A DNA stretch of 64,000 nt. Origin: Bin5 sp965218625 (GTDB lineage: Bacteria > Chloroflexota > Anaerolineae > Caldilineales > Caldilineaceae). Location of the stretch: assembly GCA_965218625.1 (NCBI GenBank), contig CBDCLG010000020.1, positions 124,001 to 188,000 on the forward strand, in the 5' to 3' direction. Numbering within the stretch: position 1 is the first letter of the stretch; the number at the start of each line of letters is the position of its first letter. Position numbers and translations under genes: made by a program. Under the pieces are notes generated by a model. That model was not told the DNA's origin. It saw only the letters and a list, made by a program, of their open reading frames with translations, and searched no databases. This document shows positions 8,558-17,324 of the stretch, piece by piece.

Positions 8558-8878
8558 GTCCGCAGCATAGGGGGCATGACAGCAGGCGCGACAGGTTTAA
8601 GCCGGGAACAGGGGGCGATTATCGACAAAGGGCCGGGCAGCTCTCTTGGATTAAGTCAACCGCCGCCTGGTCGAAGGCCGGCGTTCAACCCCGCACAGTT
8701 GGGAAACCTAAGCGGAATTCGTGGCCTGAGATACCTCTTTTCGCACTGAAGACTACACCTCAAGAAAACAGAAGATAGCCCGTCAGCCGGGGAAAACGGC
8801 TGCCACCAGCAGTTGTATCCAGGCAAACACAGTGTTAACCGGCGATAGCGAGAGCAGGCATTCAAAAAGGGGGCGGAC

Positions 8879-10168
8879 GTGAGCAACGTGCCGATGACGC
8901 GACCTGAGGAGATGCTGGCCTTCCACGACGGAAAGTTCCGCGGAAACGCCTTCCTGCGCCTGGAGGGCGGACGCATCCTCTTCAGCAATGGCACGGACTT
9001 CACTGTCAGCTCCGACGGGGGCATCACCTGGGGCGAGCCCTACACGGGGCTGGACGAAAACGGCGACCCGCTCACCCTGAACAACGCCTCGTTCGCGCCG
9101 CTCTCCGGCGGCGCCATCGGCATGGCGACCAAGCGCACGCGCCCCGGGACCGACCGCATCTACGAGTCGCAGATGGTCTTCCGGCGCTCGCAGGATGAGG
9201 GCAGAACGTGGTCGGCGCTGACGCTGATGAACCACTGGATGCTGGCCGCGCACGCGCTCAACGACACGATGATCCGCACGCAGTCGGGCCGCATCATCCT
9301 GCCGGTCTACTTCGGCATCGGCCAGGGCGGGTTCCACCAGGCGGGGGCGCCCTTTCCGGGCGGATATGTCGATGGCGTCTTCGTTTCGACGAGTGCGCAT
9401 TTCTACGACCCCCACTTCACCGCCAGCTATGTCATCTACAGCGATGACGAAGGCGAGACCTGGCAGAAGAACGAGGACGGCGAGCTGCTCGTCATCATGG
9501 AGTACGGCGGGCGCTGGGAGCTGACCAACGAGCCGACGCTCGTAGAGTACGCCCCCGGCAAACTGCTGATGATTCTGCGCACGCGACTGGGCCGCATGTA
9601 CCAGGCCTGGTCGGAGGACGACGGCAGCACCTGGACCCGCCCGGAACCGACGCAGTTGGCGGGCACGCAGGCGCCAGCGCAGATCCGTCAGGTCCCCGGA
9701 ACGGGCCATCTGCTCGTCGTCTGGACGCAGCAGAGCGAGGAGGAGATCAAGCGCGGCCTGATCCGCACGCGGCTGTCGACCGCGATCAGCCGCAACCAGG
9801 GCGGCATCTGGGAGCATTTCCAGAACCTGGAATCTCTACACGAAGAGACCCACGTCGAACCCGGTCCGCTTTACCCAGTCCGCCCGGAAGGGGCCTATGG
9901 CGCGCCAGGGGGCGGCGTTGTTTGCGACGTCGATGCCGTCAAGCCGCTTCCGGAAGGGTACGGGATGTGGTCCTATCCGGCCGTGCTTGTCGCCGAAGAC
10001 CGGGTCCTGATCCAGTACAACCACTTCCCGCGTGACATCGCCGGCCAGCAGGCGCGCGGCCACCGGCTGAAGGTTCTGCCGCTGTCCTGGTTCTACGGGG
10101 GCCAGGACCCGACGACTGAGAATCCAACCCTGGCCCAGCTTGAAAGACACGTCAGGGGAGATCTCTAA
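8879..10168 (+). CDS. Sialidase-like six-bladed beta-propeller (BNR/Asp-box repeats)
   Basis: A 429-residue exo-alpha-sialidase-like protein. Four Asp-box repeats (S-x-D-x-G-x-T-W) are visible: SSDGGITW (44-51), SQDEGRTW (105-112), SDDEGETW (189-196) and SEDDGSTW (246-253). No signal peptide is present, so it probably acts in the cytosol, or is exported by an unseen route. The start is GTG 8879, chosen for the AAAGGGGGCGGAC ribosome site; the next in-frame ATG is at codon 6. It is followed 73 bases later by a second sialidase-like gene. The fold is confident; whether sialic acid is the substrate is not. Confidence 0.85.
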   Translation: MSNVPMTRPEEMLAFHDGKFRGNAFLRLEGGRILFSNGTDFTVSSDGGITWGEPYTGLDENGDPLTLNNASFAPLSGGAIGMATKRTRPGTDRIYESQMVFRRSQDEGRTWSALTLMNHWMLAAHALNDTMIRTQSGRIILPVYFGIGQGGFHQAGAPFPGGYVDGVFVSTSAHFYDPHFTASYVIYSDDEGETWQKNEDGELLVIMEYGGRWELTNEPTLVEYAPGKLLMILRTRLGRMYQAWSEDDGSTWTRPEPTQLAGTQAPAQIRQVPGTGHLLVVWTQQSEEEIKRGLIRTRLSTAISRNQGGIWEHFQNLESLHEETHVEPGPLYPVRPEGAYGAPGGGVVCDVDAVKPLPEGYGMWSYPAVLVAEDRVLIQYNHFPRDIAGQQARGHRLKVLPLSWFYGGQDPTTENPTLAQLERHVRGDL

Positions 10169-10241
10169 CGCGGGAGCGGTGGGCGGCCCGCCACTGCGGA
10201 CTTGGCCGGCCAATCGACAGACTCAGAGGAGGCAGGTCGAC

Positions 10242-11492
10242 ATGGCACAGGAATTCAAGCAAGGAGACCTTCAGTTCACGGCGGGGACGCCGCGCGTCGT
10301 TGCCGAAGGGGTCGGGTTCTGCTGGTATCCCGCGATTCGCCAGTTCTCCACGGGCGAGTTGATGGCGGCTTACAGCCTGAACCCCGATTCGGGCGAGAAC
10401 CTGGTCAACGTGACGGGCATCTCGCTTTCGACGGACAACGGGGCCACGTGGGCGCGGCACTGCGACGTCTCCGGGCTCGGCGGCCGCCTGGACATCTCGC
10501 TGCCGGACGGCACCCTGGCCGGTCCCAACCAGCCCTACAAGCCCGATCCGCCGGGCCAGTGGCGCACTTTCGCCGGAAATTACGGCCGTTTTGAGCAGGG
10601 CGGCAAGCGCTACAGCGTTGAGCTGTGGGGCACGCGCATCGAGGGACTGCCGCGTGACGTGAAGCCACGCGACGTGCAGAGCCGGACCCGTTGGGCTGAG
10701 CTGTCGCCTTTTCGCGACACGATAGAGCTGGAACCCGGGCGGTTCATGAGCACGACCTACATGACTTTTGATGGGGACGACCGCTACAGCACGGTGGTGA
10801 TGGTCTCGGAGGACGAGGGCCGTACCTGGCACTATCTCTCGACGGTCTGTGGGCCGGAGGCGGGCGCCGGCGCGAGCGAGGGCTTCGCCGAGTCCTCGCT
10901 GGTGCGATTGGAGGACGGCGACCTGATGTGCGTCGGGCGCATGGGCGGGGGACGCGATCAGCTGCTGGCGCGCACCTATTCTAGCGATGAAGGCAAGACA
11001 TGGACGCCGATCGACCGGCTGCCGGCGTGGAGCGTTCTGCCGGACGTCATGCGCATGAGCAACGGTGTGTTGGCGCTCTCGACCGGGCGGCCCGGCCTCT
11101 TCCTGTGGCTGTCGACCGACCCGCGCGGCGAACAGTGGGTGCCCTTCGACGTGATGGCCCACCACAATTCCGAGATGGACCCCGCCTACCATATCAGCCC
11201 CGGCAAGTACGGACTCGAGGCGACCACCCGCGAGCAGTACCGCACGGTCCACCACGACTTCGACCAGCCGGACCAGACGACCTCCTACACGTCGATTCTC
11301 GAGGTGGAGCCGGGCCGTCTGCTGATGGTCTACGACCGCATTCCCTACGGCTGGATGCCGGTGCCGACCGACGCCGAGGTGCGCAGCCGCATCCTCCAGC
11401 GCTATCCCACCTCCGCGCTGCCGCCGGACAGCATGATCCCGTTCGAGAGGGAGCGGATCTACCTGTTGGAAATCGACATCGATCGGCAATAG
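10242..11492 (+). CDS. Sialidase-like beta-propeller protein
   Basis: A 416-residue relative of the preceding gene. Asp-box-like repeats are LSTDNGATW near residue 68, VSEDEGRTW near 190 and YSSDEGKTW near 250. The start at ATG 10242 (MAQEFKQGDL) is chosen because a GAGGAGG ribosome site lies 10 bases upstream; the frame is open further left into the 3' end of the neighbouring gene but with non-propeller sequence. Like its neighbour it has no signal peptide. It precedes a peptide-type ABC importer, which may deliver the glycoconjugate fragments on which it acts. Confidence 0.82.
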   Translation: MAQEFKQGDLQFTAGTPRVVAEGVGFCWYPAIRQFSTGELMAAYSLNPDSGENLVNVTGISLSTDNGATWARHCDVSGLGGRLDISLPDGTLAGPNQPYKPDPPGQWRTFAGNYGRFEQGGKRYSVELWGTRIEGLPRDVKPRDVQSRTRWAELSPFRDTIELEPGRFMSTTYMTFDGDDRYSTVVMVSEDEGRTWHYLSTVCGPEAGAGASEGFAESSLVRLEDGDLMCVGRMGGGRDQLLARTYSSDEGKTWTPIDRLPAWSVLPDVMRMSNGVLALSTGRPGLFLWLSTDPRGEQWVPFDVMAHHNSEMDPAYHISPGKYGLEATTREQYRTVHHDFDQPDQTTSYTSILEVEPGRLLMVYDRIPYGWMPVPTDAEVRSRILQRYPTSALPPDSMIPFERERIYLLEIDIDRQ

Positions 11493-11602
11493 CAGTTCAG
11501 CCGCCGACGCGGCCGGACGCCGCAGCGAGACCGGTTCTCGGAAAGGAGGATGACAACGCCCAGAGCGGAACATGCAGATGAAGGTGTGTCCTAAAACGGT
11601 TG

Positions 11603-11634
11603 GAGGCCTCAGTCATTCTTTCATTCAAGGCCTC
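11603..11634. repeat. Small inverted repeat upstream of binding-protein gene
   Basis: GAGGCCT (11603-11609) and AGGCCTC (11628-11634) form a 7-bp stem with an 18-base loop in the 214-base space between the second sialidase-like gene and the family-5 binding protein. It may be an attenuator or operator, but the short stem and long loop make this weak. Confidence 0.3.
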
Positions 11635-11706
11635 ACCTGATTCACGTGAGGTAGATGATTCGACAGCGTATCACGGCATTCACAGTAGAACCCAGGAGGA
11701 AAGACC

Positions 11707-13413
11707 ATGCAACGCTTGGACGAACACAACGTAACACGCCGCAACTTTCTTAAGGGATCGGCCCTGGCCGCGGCCGGCGGCCTGCTGGCAGCCTGTACGC
11801 CGGCGGCGGCGCCTGCCACCGGCTCTGCGCCCGCTGCGGACGAAGGGGCCGACGCCATGCCGATGCGCAAGGGCGGCACGCTCGTCTTCGGCTATCCGCA
11901 GAAGACCAGCTACCAGAACCTGCTGGCGATGGAGCACAACGCCGGCAACCGCCGCTACTACCTGATCGGCCTGACGCACAACTGCCTCGTCAACATCACT
12001 GCCGACTACACCACCTGGCTGCCCGAGCTGGCCGAAAGCTGGGAATTCGACGGCAACAACGCGACCTTCCACCTGCGCAAGGACGTGAAATGGCACGACG
12101 GCGAGCCATTCACCTCGGCCGACGTGCTCTTCACCATCGGCCGGCTGACGGGCCATCCCAACGTGAGCACATGGAACGGCGTGCGCAACCTGAAGGATAT
12201 GGTTGTCGGCATGACCGAGTTCTCCGAAGGCGAGGCGGACGAGGTGTCAGGCGTCTCGGCCCCCGACGATTACACATTCGTCTTCGAGCTGAATAAGCCC
12301 TTCCGCGCGGCCTTCCTCGAAAGACTGCTGGGCCACCCGATCATGCCCAAGCATCTGCTGGGCGCGATCCCGGAGGAGCAGTGGGCGGTTGACGAGCAGG
12401 GGCAGCAGGGCCTCAAGAGCACCGAATACGCCCTCAAGCAGGGCATCGGCACCGGTCCCTACCGCGTTACCAACTTCATCCCCGACCAGATCGTCGAATA
12501 CGAACCCTTCGACGACTACTGGGGCGGCACACCGCAGCTCGACAAACTGGTCTTCGTGCCCTACACCGACCACCTGGCGATGGCCGCGGCCCTGGAAAAG
12601 GGCGAGTGCCACATCGGCATTCGCACGCCGCAGTCGGAGTACGAGCGCTTCAAGGCGATGGACCACCTGCACGTGGTGCTCAACCACGGCCCGAGCGCGG
12701 TTGTCTTCTACTGGCAGTTCCGCTACGAGCTGGCCGACATGCGCGTACGGCAGGGCCTCAGCCTGGCGCTCGACCGCGAACGGATCGCCAAGGACTTCTT
12801 CTTCGACACCGTGCCGCCGCTCTACGCGCCGGTCCAGTACGCCGACTACGGCATCAGCCCCGACTGCTCCAAGTGGTACGAGTACAACCCGGACAAGGCG
12901 CGGCAGCTGCTCGAAGAGGGCGGCTGGGACTTTGACTACAAGCTGCGTTACGCGGTGCAGTCGATCAGCCCGACGTGGGAGCCGCTGCTGGCGATGTGCA
13001 GCGAGATGTTTGCCGACGTCGGCGTCCAGACCGAGTACCAGATCCTAGGCGCCGAGTTCAGCAACGTGGTCAGCAATCCGCCCTACGACTACGACACGCA
13101 GTTCAGCGGCTACGGCTGGGGCGTGACGCCCGGCTCCTTCATCCCGGCGCTCAGCTACGAGCGCTTCGGGCCCGACACGACCGAGGGGATCGAGATGATC
13201 AACGAGATCCTGGTCATGGAGGACGAGGACGAGATCAGAGAGGCCGTGCTGCGGCTGCAGGAGTTCCTGGCCGAGTTCCAGCGCCACGGCGTCATCAGCC
13301 AGCTGCCCGGCATCCACATCGTCAACAACGCCGTCAAGAGCGGCAACGTGGTGCCGGTCTACGGCCCGCGCACCGACTGGATCGACTGGGTGAACGTCTA
13401 CGTAGAGTCATAA
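11707..13413 (+). CDS. Family-5 (oligopeptide-type) ABC substrate-binding lipoprotein
   Basis: A 568-residue SBP_bac_5 protein (DppA/OppA-like), the usual length. A Tat-type leader (TRRNFLKGS, residues 10-18) leads to an AAC lipobox with Cys30 as lipidation site, followed by an Ala/Pro linker. Within the body the family pattern 'FHLRKDVKWHDGEPFTSADV' is visible near residue 119. ATG 11707 has an AGGAGG ribosome site. Two permease genes follow, with a GC-rich stem-loop between. Family-5 proteins bind peptides, but many bind oligosaccharides or opines, and the sialidase-like neighbours favour a glycan ligand. Confidence 0.92.
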   Translation: MQRLDEHNVTRRNFLKGSALAAAGGLLAACTPAAAPATGSAPAADEGADAMPMRKGGTLVFGYPQKTSYQNLLAMEHNAGNRRYYLIGLTHNCLVNITADYTTWLPELAESWEFDGNNATFHLRKDVKWHDGEPFTSADVLFTIGRLTGHPNVSTWNGVRNLKDMVVGMTEFSEGEADEVSGVSAPDDYTFVFELNKPFRAAFLERLLGHPIMPKHLLGAIPEEQWAVDEQGQQGLKSTEYALKQGIGTGPYRVTNFIPDQIVEYEPFDDYWGGTPQLDKLVFVPYTDHLAMAAALEKGECHIGIRTPQSEYERFKAMDHLHVVLNHGPSAVVFYWQFRYELADMRVRQGLSLALDRERIAKDFFFDTVPPLYAPVQYADYGISPDCSKWYEYNPDKARQLLEEGGWDFDYKLRYAVQSISPTWEPLLAMCSEMFADVGVQTEYQILGAEFSNVVSNPPYDYDTQFSGYGWGVTPGSFIPALSYERFGPDTTEGIEMINEILVMEDEDEIREAVLRLQEFLAEFQRHGVISQLPGIHIVNNAVKSGNVVPVYGPRTDWIDWVNVYVES

Positions 13414-13433
13414 GTTTGCAATGCATGGCCGCT

Positions 13434-13465
13434 GCGCCCCCGGGGAGATTCCGCCGCGGGGGCGC
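13434..13465. repeat. 9-bp GC-rich stem-loop after the binding-protein gene
   Basis: GCGCCCCCG (13434-13442) pairs perfectly with CGGGGGCGC (13457-13465) over a 14-base loop, 20 bases after the stop of the binding-protein gene and 51 bases before the permease ATG. No T-run follows. Position and strength suit an mRNA-stabilising or partial-termination element that raises binding-protein dosage over the permeases. Confidence 0.7.
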
Positions 13466-13516
13466 GGGGCCTGCTCGGGCAGCTCCATCTGCGAATCGAA
13501 AGACAGGTAGGACCGG

Positions 13517-14479
13517 ATGTCCCAATACGTTGTGCGCCGTATACTCCTGATCATCCCGCTCATGTTCGGCGTGTCGGTCATCAACTACACCATCTACGCC
13601 CTGGCCCCCGGGGACCCGGTCTCGGCGATGATTAACCCGGAAGAGATGCGCGAGATGACGCCAGAGGAGATGGAGGAGCGACGCGAGGCGCTGGGTTTGA
13701 ACAAGCCGGTGCCGGTGCGCTACCTGATCTGGCTGGGCAGAGCGCTGCAGGGAAACCTGGGCTACTCGATCTGGTTCAACACGCCCGTCGTCAGTGTCAT
13801 GTTGCGGGCGCTGGGCCTCAGCATACCGATCATGGCGCTCGCGCTCGTGGTCTCGACCGTCGCCGGCATGCTGTTGGGGATCTTGTCGGCGTTGAAACCC
13901 TATTCCCTGCTCGACAACGTCCTGACGACGGTCGCGTTTACCGGCGTCGCAGTGCCGGGCTTCTTCTTCGCCTTGCTCCTCATATACGCGGTGGCGATCA
14001 AAATGGACCTGCTGCCGACCGGCGGCGTCACCACGCCGGGCGCGGAACCGACCATCGGCAACCGCCTCGCCCACATCATCCTGCCGGGGCTGGCGCTGGC
14101 CTACGAAACGACCGGCAGCCTGATGCGCTATACGCGCGCCAGCCTGCTGGAGGTGATGCACCAGGACTACATGACGACCGCGCGCGCCAAGGGCCTCGCC
14201 TACTATCTCGTCATCATCCGGCACGGCCTGCGCAACGCGCTGCTGCCGATCATCACCATTGTGGGGCTGCGCATGCCGAGCATCTTTGGCGGCGCCGTCC
14301 TGATCGAGACCGTCTTCAACTATCCCGGCATCGGCAAGATCATGGTCGACGCCACCGGGATGCGGGACTACCCTCTCCTGATGGGAGGCGTGCTCATGAC
14401 CGCGATCCTGGTGCTGCTGAGCAACCTGGCGGCCGACCTGTCCTACGCGTGGGCCGACCCGCGCATCCGTTACGACTAG
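13517..14479 (+). CDS. ABC transporter permease, DppB type
   Basis: A 320-residue inner-membrane permease. It starts with the characteristic MSQYVVRRILLIIPLMFGVS first membrane span, has the DppB/OppB periplasmic segment (PGDPVSAMINPEE), and near residues 200-240 the coupling loop with ARAKGLAYYLVIIRHGLRNALLP. ATG 13517 follows a GGTAGGACCGG ribosome site. It pairs with the DppC-type gene 17 bases downstream. No ATPases follow in this set; the DppD/DppF-type genes at 34883-36993 are candidates for sharing. Confidence 0.93.
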   Translation: MSQYVVRRILLIIPLMFGVSVINYTIYALAPGDPVSAMINPEEMREMTPEEMEERREALGLNKPVPVRYLIWLGRALQGNLGYSIWFNTPVVSVMLRALGLSIPIMALALVVSTVAGMLLGILSALKPYSLLDNVLTTVAFTGVAVPGFFFALLLIYAVAIKMDLLPTGGVTTPGAEPTIGNRLAHIILPGLALAYETTGSLMRYTRASLLEVMHQDYMTTARAKGLAYYLVIIRHGLRNALLPIITIVGLRMPSIFGGAVLIETVFNYPGIGKIMVDATGMRDYPLLMGGVLMTAILVLLSNLAADLSYAWADPRIRYD

Positions 14480-14496
14480 AGGGAGAGTGACCGTCG

Positions 14497-15402
14497 ATGG
14501 CCAGAGAAGCGACGGCTACCGATAATCTGTTCGAAGAGCGCAGAAGCGCAACCGCCACCCCGCGCGCCCGCACGTGGCGACGATTTCGCCGCCACAAGAT
14601 GGCCCTGGCCGGCGCCGCCTTCATAATTCTGGTCGTCTCACTGGCTGCCCTGGCTCCCGTGGTCACGCCCCATTCGCCGACCAACATGCAGGAGGGCCGG
14701 GCACGCGACGCGCCGACAAGCGAGCACATCCTGGGGCTGGACGGAGCGGCCCGGGATATCTGGGCGCGCCTCCTGTACGGCGGCCGCGTCTCACTCTCGG
14801 TCGGCATCGTGGCCGTCTCGATCTCAGTTTTCATCGCACTCATCCTGGGAACGCTCTCGGGCTACTACGGCGGCTCGGTCGACATGATCATCATGCGCTT
14901 CACCGATATCATGATGGTCTTCCCCGGCCTGATCCTGATCATGACGGTGGTGGCAGTCCTAGGACCGAACATCTGGAACGTGATGGCGGTGATCGGTCTG
15001 CTGGGATGGCCCAGCTCGGCGCGCCTCGTGCGCGGCCAGATTCTCTCGGTGCGCGAGTGGGACTTTGTGATGGCGGCGCGCTGCCTCGGCGTGGAGGACC
15101 AGCGCATCATGTTCCGCCACATCCTGCCGCACGTGCTGGCCCCGCTGCTGGTGGCCGCGACCTTCGGCGTCGCGTCGGCCATCCTGACCGAGGCCGGCCT
15201 CTCCTTCCTCGGGCTGGGCGTGCTGCCGCCCACCCCGTCCTGGGGCAACATGCTTACCGGGGCACAGTCGATCTACATCCTTGAGCGTTTCTGGTGGATG
15301 TGGCTGCCGCCCGGGATTGCGATCCTGTTCACCGTGCTGGCGATCAATTTCGTCGGCGACGGCCTGCGCGACGCCTTCGATCCACGCATGACGCTTGATT
15401 GA
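14497..15402 (+). CDS. ABC transporter permease, DppC type
   Basis: A 301-residue permease with the N-terminal 'RRFRRHKMALAGAAFI' motif and first membrane span of the OppC_N family, the conserved 'LGLDGAARDIWARLLYGGRVSL' region after a periplasmic loop, and the coupling loop AARCLGVEDQRIMFRHILPH. It ends with GDGLRDAFDPRM, the classic DppC tail. A GGGAGAGTGACC sequence precedes ATG 14497. Together with 11707 and 13517 it forms a complete membrane part of an importer lacking its own ATPases. Confidence 0.93.
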   Translation: MAREATATDNLFEERRSATATPRARTWRRFRRHKMALAGAAFIILVVSLAALAPVVTPHSPTNMQEGRARDAPTSEHILGLDGAARDIWARLLYGGRVSLSVGIVAVSISVFIALILGTLSGYYGGSVDMIIMRFTDIMMVFPGLILIMTVVAVLGPNIWNVMAVIGLLGWPSSARLVRGQILSVREWDFVMAARCLGVEDQRIMFRHILPHVLAPLLVAATFGVASAILTEAGLSFLGLGVLPPTPSWGNMLTGAQSIYILERFWWMWLPPGIAILFTVLAINFVGDGLRDAFDPRMTLD

Positions 15403-15513
15403 ACGCGGGGAAACTTTGACAGCCCGAACCCGACGCGGCCGGTCTGTTCACGTCCCGGGAAAGATTCTCACAGAATTGACAATGACACCGCCCCATCCAG
15501 AGAGAATTCCGCA

Positions 15514-17262
15514 ATGAGCGATCATCCATTCCTCCTCTCCACGCTGGTCGACTTTCCCGATGACTGCGCCGAGATCACATTCACTGAAGATCTGGTCGCG
15601 CAGCTGATCGACCGCCTGCAGTGGATGGGCGTGCGCCGCGTTTACTGGAACTACTACAACCCCGGTCACTGGCAATGGTTCAAGCAGCACCGCCTTGACG
15701 GAGGTTCGACGGGCACGCTGGACAACCTGGGCGATCCGATGGCGGCCGGCTGCCGCCTCGCGCACGAGCGGGGCATGGAGTTCATCGGCGTCATCAAGCC
15801 CTACGAGAATGGGGCCAGCCACGCCACGCCGCGGTCGGTCATGATGCAGAACGGCTGGATCGGATTGCCCGGCATCGGCGGCATCTACAGAGTCGAACCC
15901 TGGACCCTTGCCCGCCCGGAGATGCGGGTGCGCGCCCGCCAGGCCGACCTTCCGGTGGGCCTGGAAGAGGTGCCCGTCACACGCATCCAGCTACGCCAAA
16001 AGGACATGGCGCCGCTGCGCGTCAGACGCGAAAACCTGGAGATCTGGACCAGCGACGACAATGACGGCTACCGCAAACGCGACCTTGACTTCAGCCTCAG
16101 CGAAGGGGTGGACACCTGCCGGCACGATGTCGTCGAGATCGACGGCAACCCGGTCACGAGCGCCGGCGACGAGGTGCGCGTCCTTAACGTCACCGGCCTC
16201 AACCTGCTCGACCCCTTCATCGCCGTCACCACCAACTTCCAGGACAGCGACGGAACCTTCGCCAACACGCCGGTCGAGATGGTGCGCGCCTTCGGACCCG
16301 ACGACCGGCCGCTGCCGATTGTGGTCGCCAGCCACAAGGCGATTTGGCGGATCGATCGCGACTTTCGCAGCGGCGATCTCGAGTTCGACACCGGCCTCGG
16401 CTCGGCAACCATTCGCCTCGACGTCTCAAACAGCGAGGCCGCGTTCGAAAACTGGCTCAGCCGCGCCGACGACGCGCCCGACGGCGTCATCGCCTTCGCC
16501 AAGGGCCGCAACCGCCACCTCTCCGGTTCCCTTTGCGAAGGCGAGCCGGACGTGCGCGCCTACTGGATGGAATGGGTCAGCGACTGCATCGCCGCCGGCG
16601 TGGACGGCGTCGACGTCCGCATCTCCTGCCACAGCTCGTGGACCGATTCGCCCGAGATCTACGGCTTCAACCCGCCGGTCGCGGCCGAATACGAGCGGCG
16701 CTACGGCGTCAACCCAGACGTGGAGCCGTACGACCCGCAGCTGCTGGCCGACCTGCGCGGCGATCTCTACGATCAGTTCGTGCGCGCGGCGCGCGAGCGT
16801 CTGACCGCGGCCGGGCTGGCGTTTCACCACCACGTCGAGATCGAGTCCTTCCGCCCCGATGCGGCGCCGGCGCGCACCCGTGCGCGGCCGGGGCACATCA
16901 ACTTCCACTGGCGCGGCTGGCTCAAGAACGGCCTGGTCGACGAGGTGACCCTTTTCGGCCGCCAGTGGCAGCCCGAACGCATCCTCGCCGACGAATTTGT
17001 ACAGGAGACGCTGGACGAGATCAGCGCGCACAATGTGCCCGGCCACCTGAGCCTGCCGGTCGGGATATCGAAACAGGACGGCAACCGCCTGGCCGACCAG
17101 ATCGAGATCGCCTACCGCAGCGGGCAGCTGAGCGGCTACACGATGTACGAATCGGCCGCGATGTACGACCGCATGGCGACCGATGCCGGCGGCCGCCTGA
17201 CCTTCCTGCCGGGGTTGACCGAGGCAGTGCAGGCGCGCGTGCAGGAGCTCGGCCTGGTATAG
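15514..17262 (+). CDS. GHL10-like TIM-barrel protein (putative glycoside hydrolase relative)
   Basis: A 582-residue protein without a signal peptide. The N-terminal part (residues 20-100) and the part after about 350 look like an (alpha/beta)8 barrel; the segment 'DGVDVRISCHSSWTDSPE' then 'YGFNPPVAAEYERRYGVN' resembles the family-10-like (GHL10/DUF4015) hydrolases found in Planctomycetes and sponge-associated bacteria. A roughly 200-residue beta-rich insertion (about 140-320) interrupts the barrel. It lies between a family-5 importer and a third sialidase-like gene on the same strand, so an intracellular glycan-processing role is plausible. I cannot identify catalytic residues with certainty, and the family assignment is tentative. 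Confidence 0.6.
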   Translation: MSDHPFLLSTLVDFPDDCAEITFTEDLVAQLIDRLQWMGVRRVYWNYYNPGHWQWFKQHRLDGGSTGTLDNLGDPMAAGCRLAHERGMEFIGVIKPYENGASHATPRSVMMQNGWIGLPGIGGIYRVEPWTLARPEMRVRARQADLPVGLEEVPVTRIQLRQKDMAPLRVRRENLEIWTSDDNDGYRKRDLDFSLSEGVDTCRHDVVEIDGNPVTSAGDEVRVLNVTGLNLLDPFIAVTTNFQDSDGTFANTPVEMVRAFGPDDRPLPIVVASHKAIWRIDRDFRSGDLEFDTGLGSATIRLDVSNSEAAFENWLSRADDAPDGVIAFAKGRNRHLSGSLCEGEPDVRAYWMEWVSDCIAAGVDGVDVRISCHSSWTDSPEIYGFNPPVAAEYERRYGVNPDVEPYDPQLLADLRGDLYDQFVRAARERLTAAGLAFHHHVEIESFRPDAAPARTRARPGHINFHWRGWLKNGLVDEVTLFGRQWQPERILADEFVQETLDEISAHNVPGHLSLPVGISKQDGNRLADQIEIAYRSGQLSGYTMYESAAMYDRMATDAGGRLTFLPGLTEAVQARVQELGLV

Positions 17263-17324
17263 AAGAGTTCGTAGCCCGAAAACTCTGTGCGCTGCCCCTG
17301 GCGCCGCCAACAGTGGAGATTTCC

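Noticed and set aside
16344..17324. Upstream extension of the third sialidase-like frame (would give 712 residues)
   Set aside because: It overlaps the well-supported 15514-17262 gene in another frame and is Arg/Pro-rich; the propeller sequence starts at ATG 17325.
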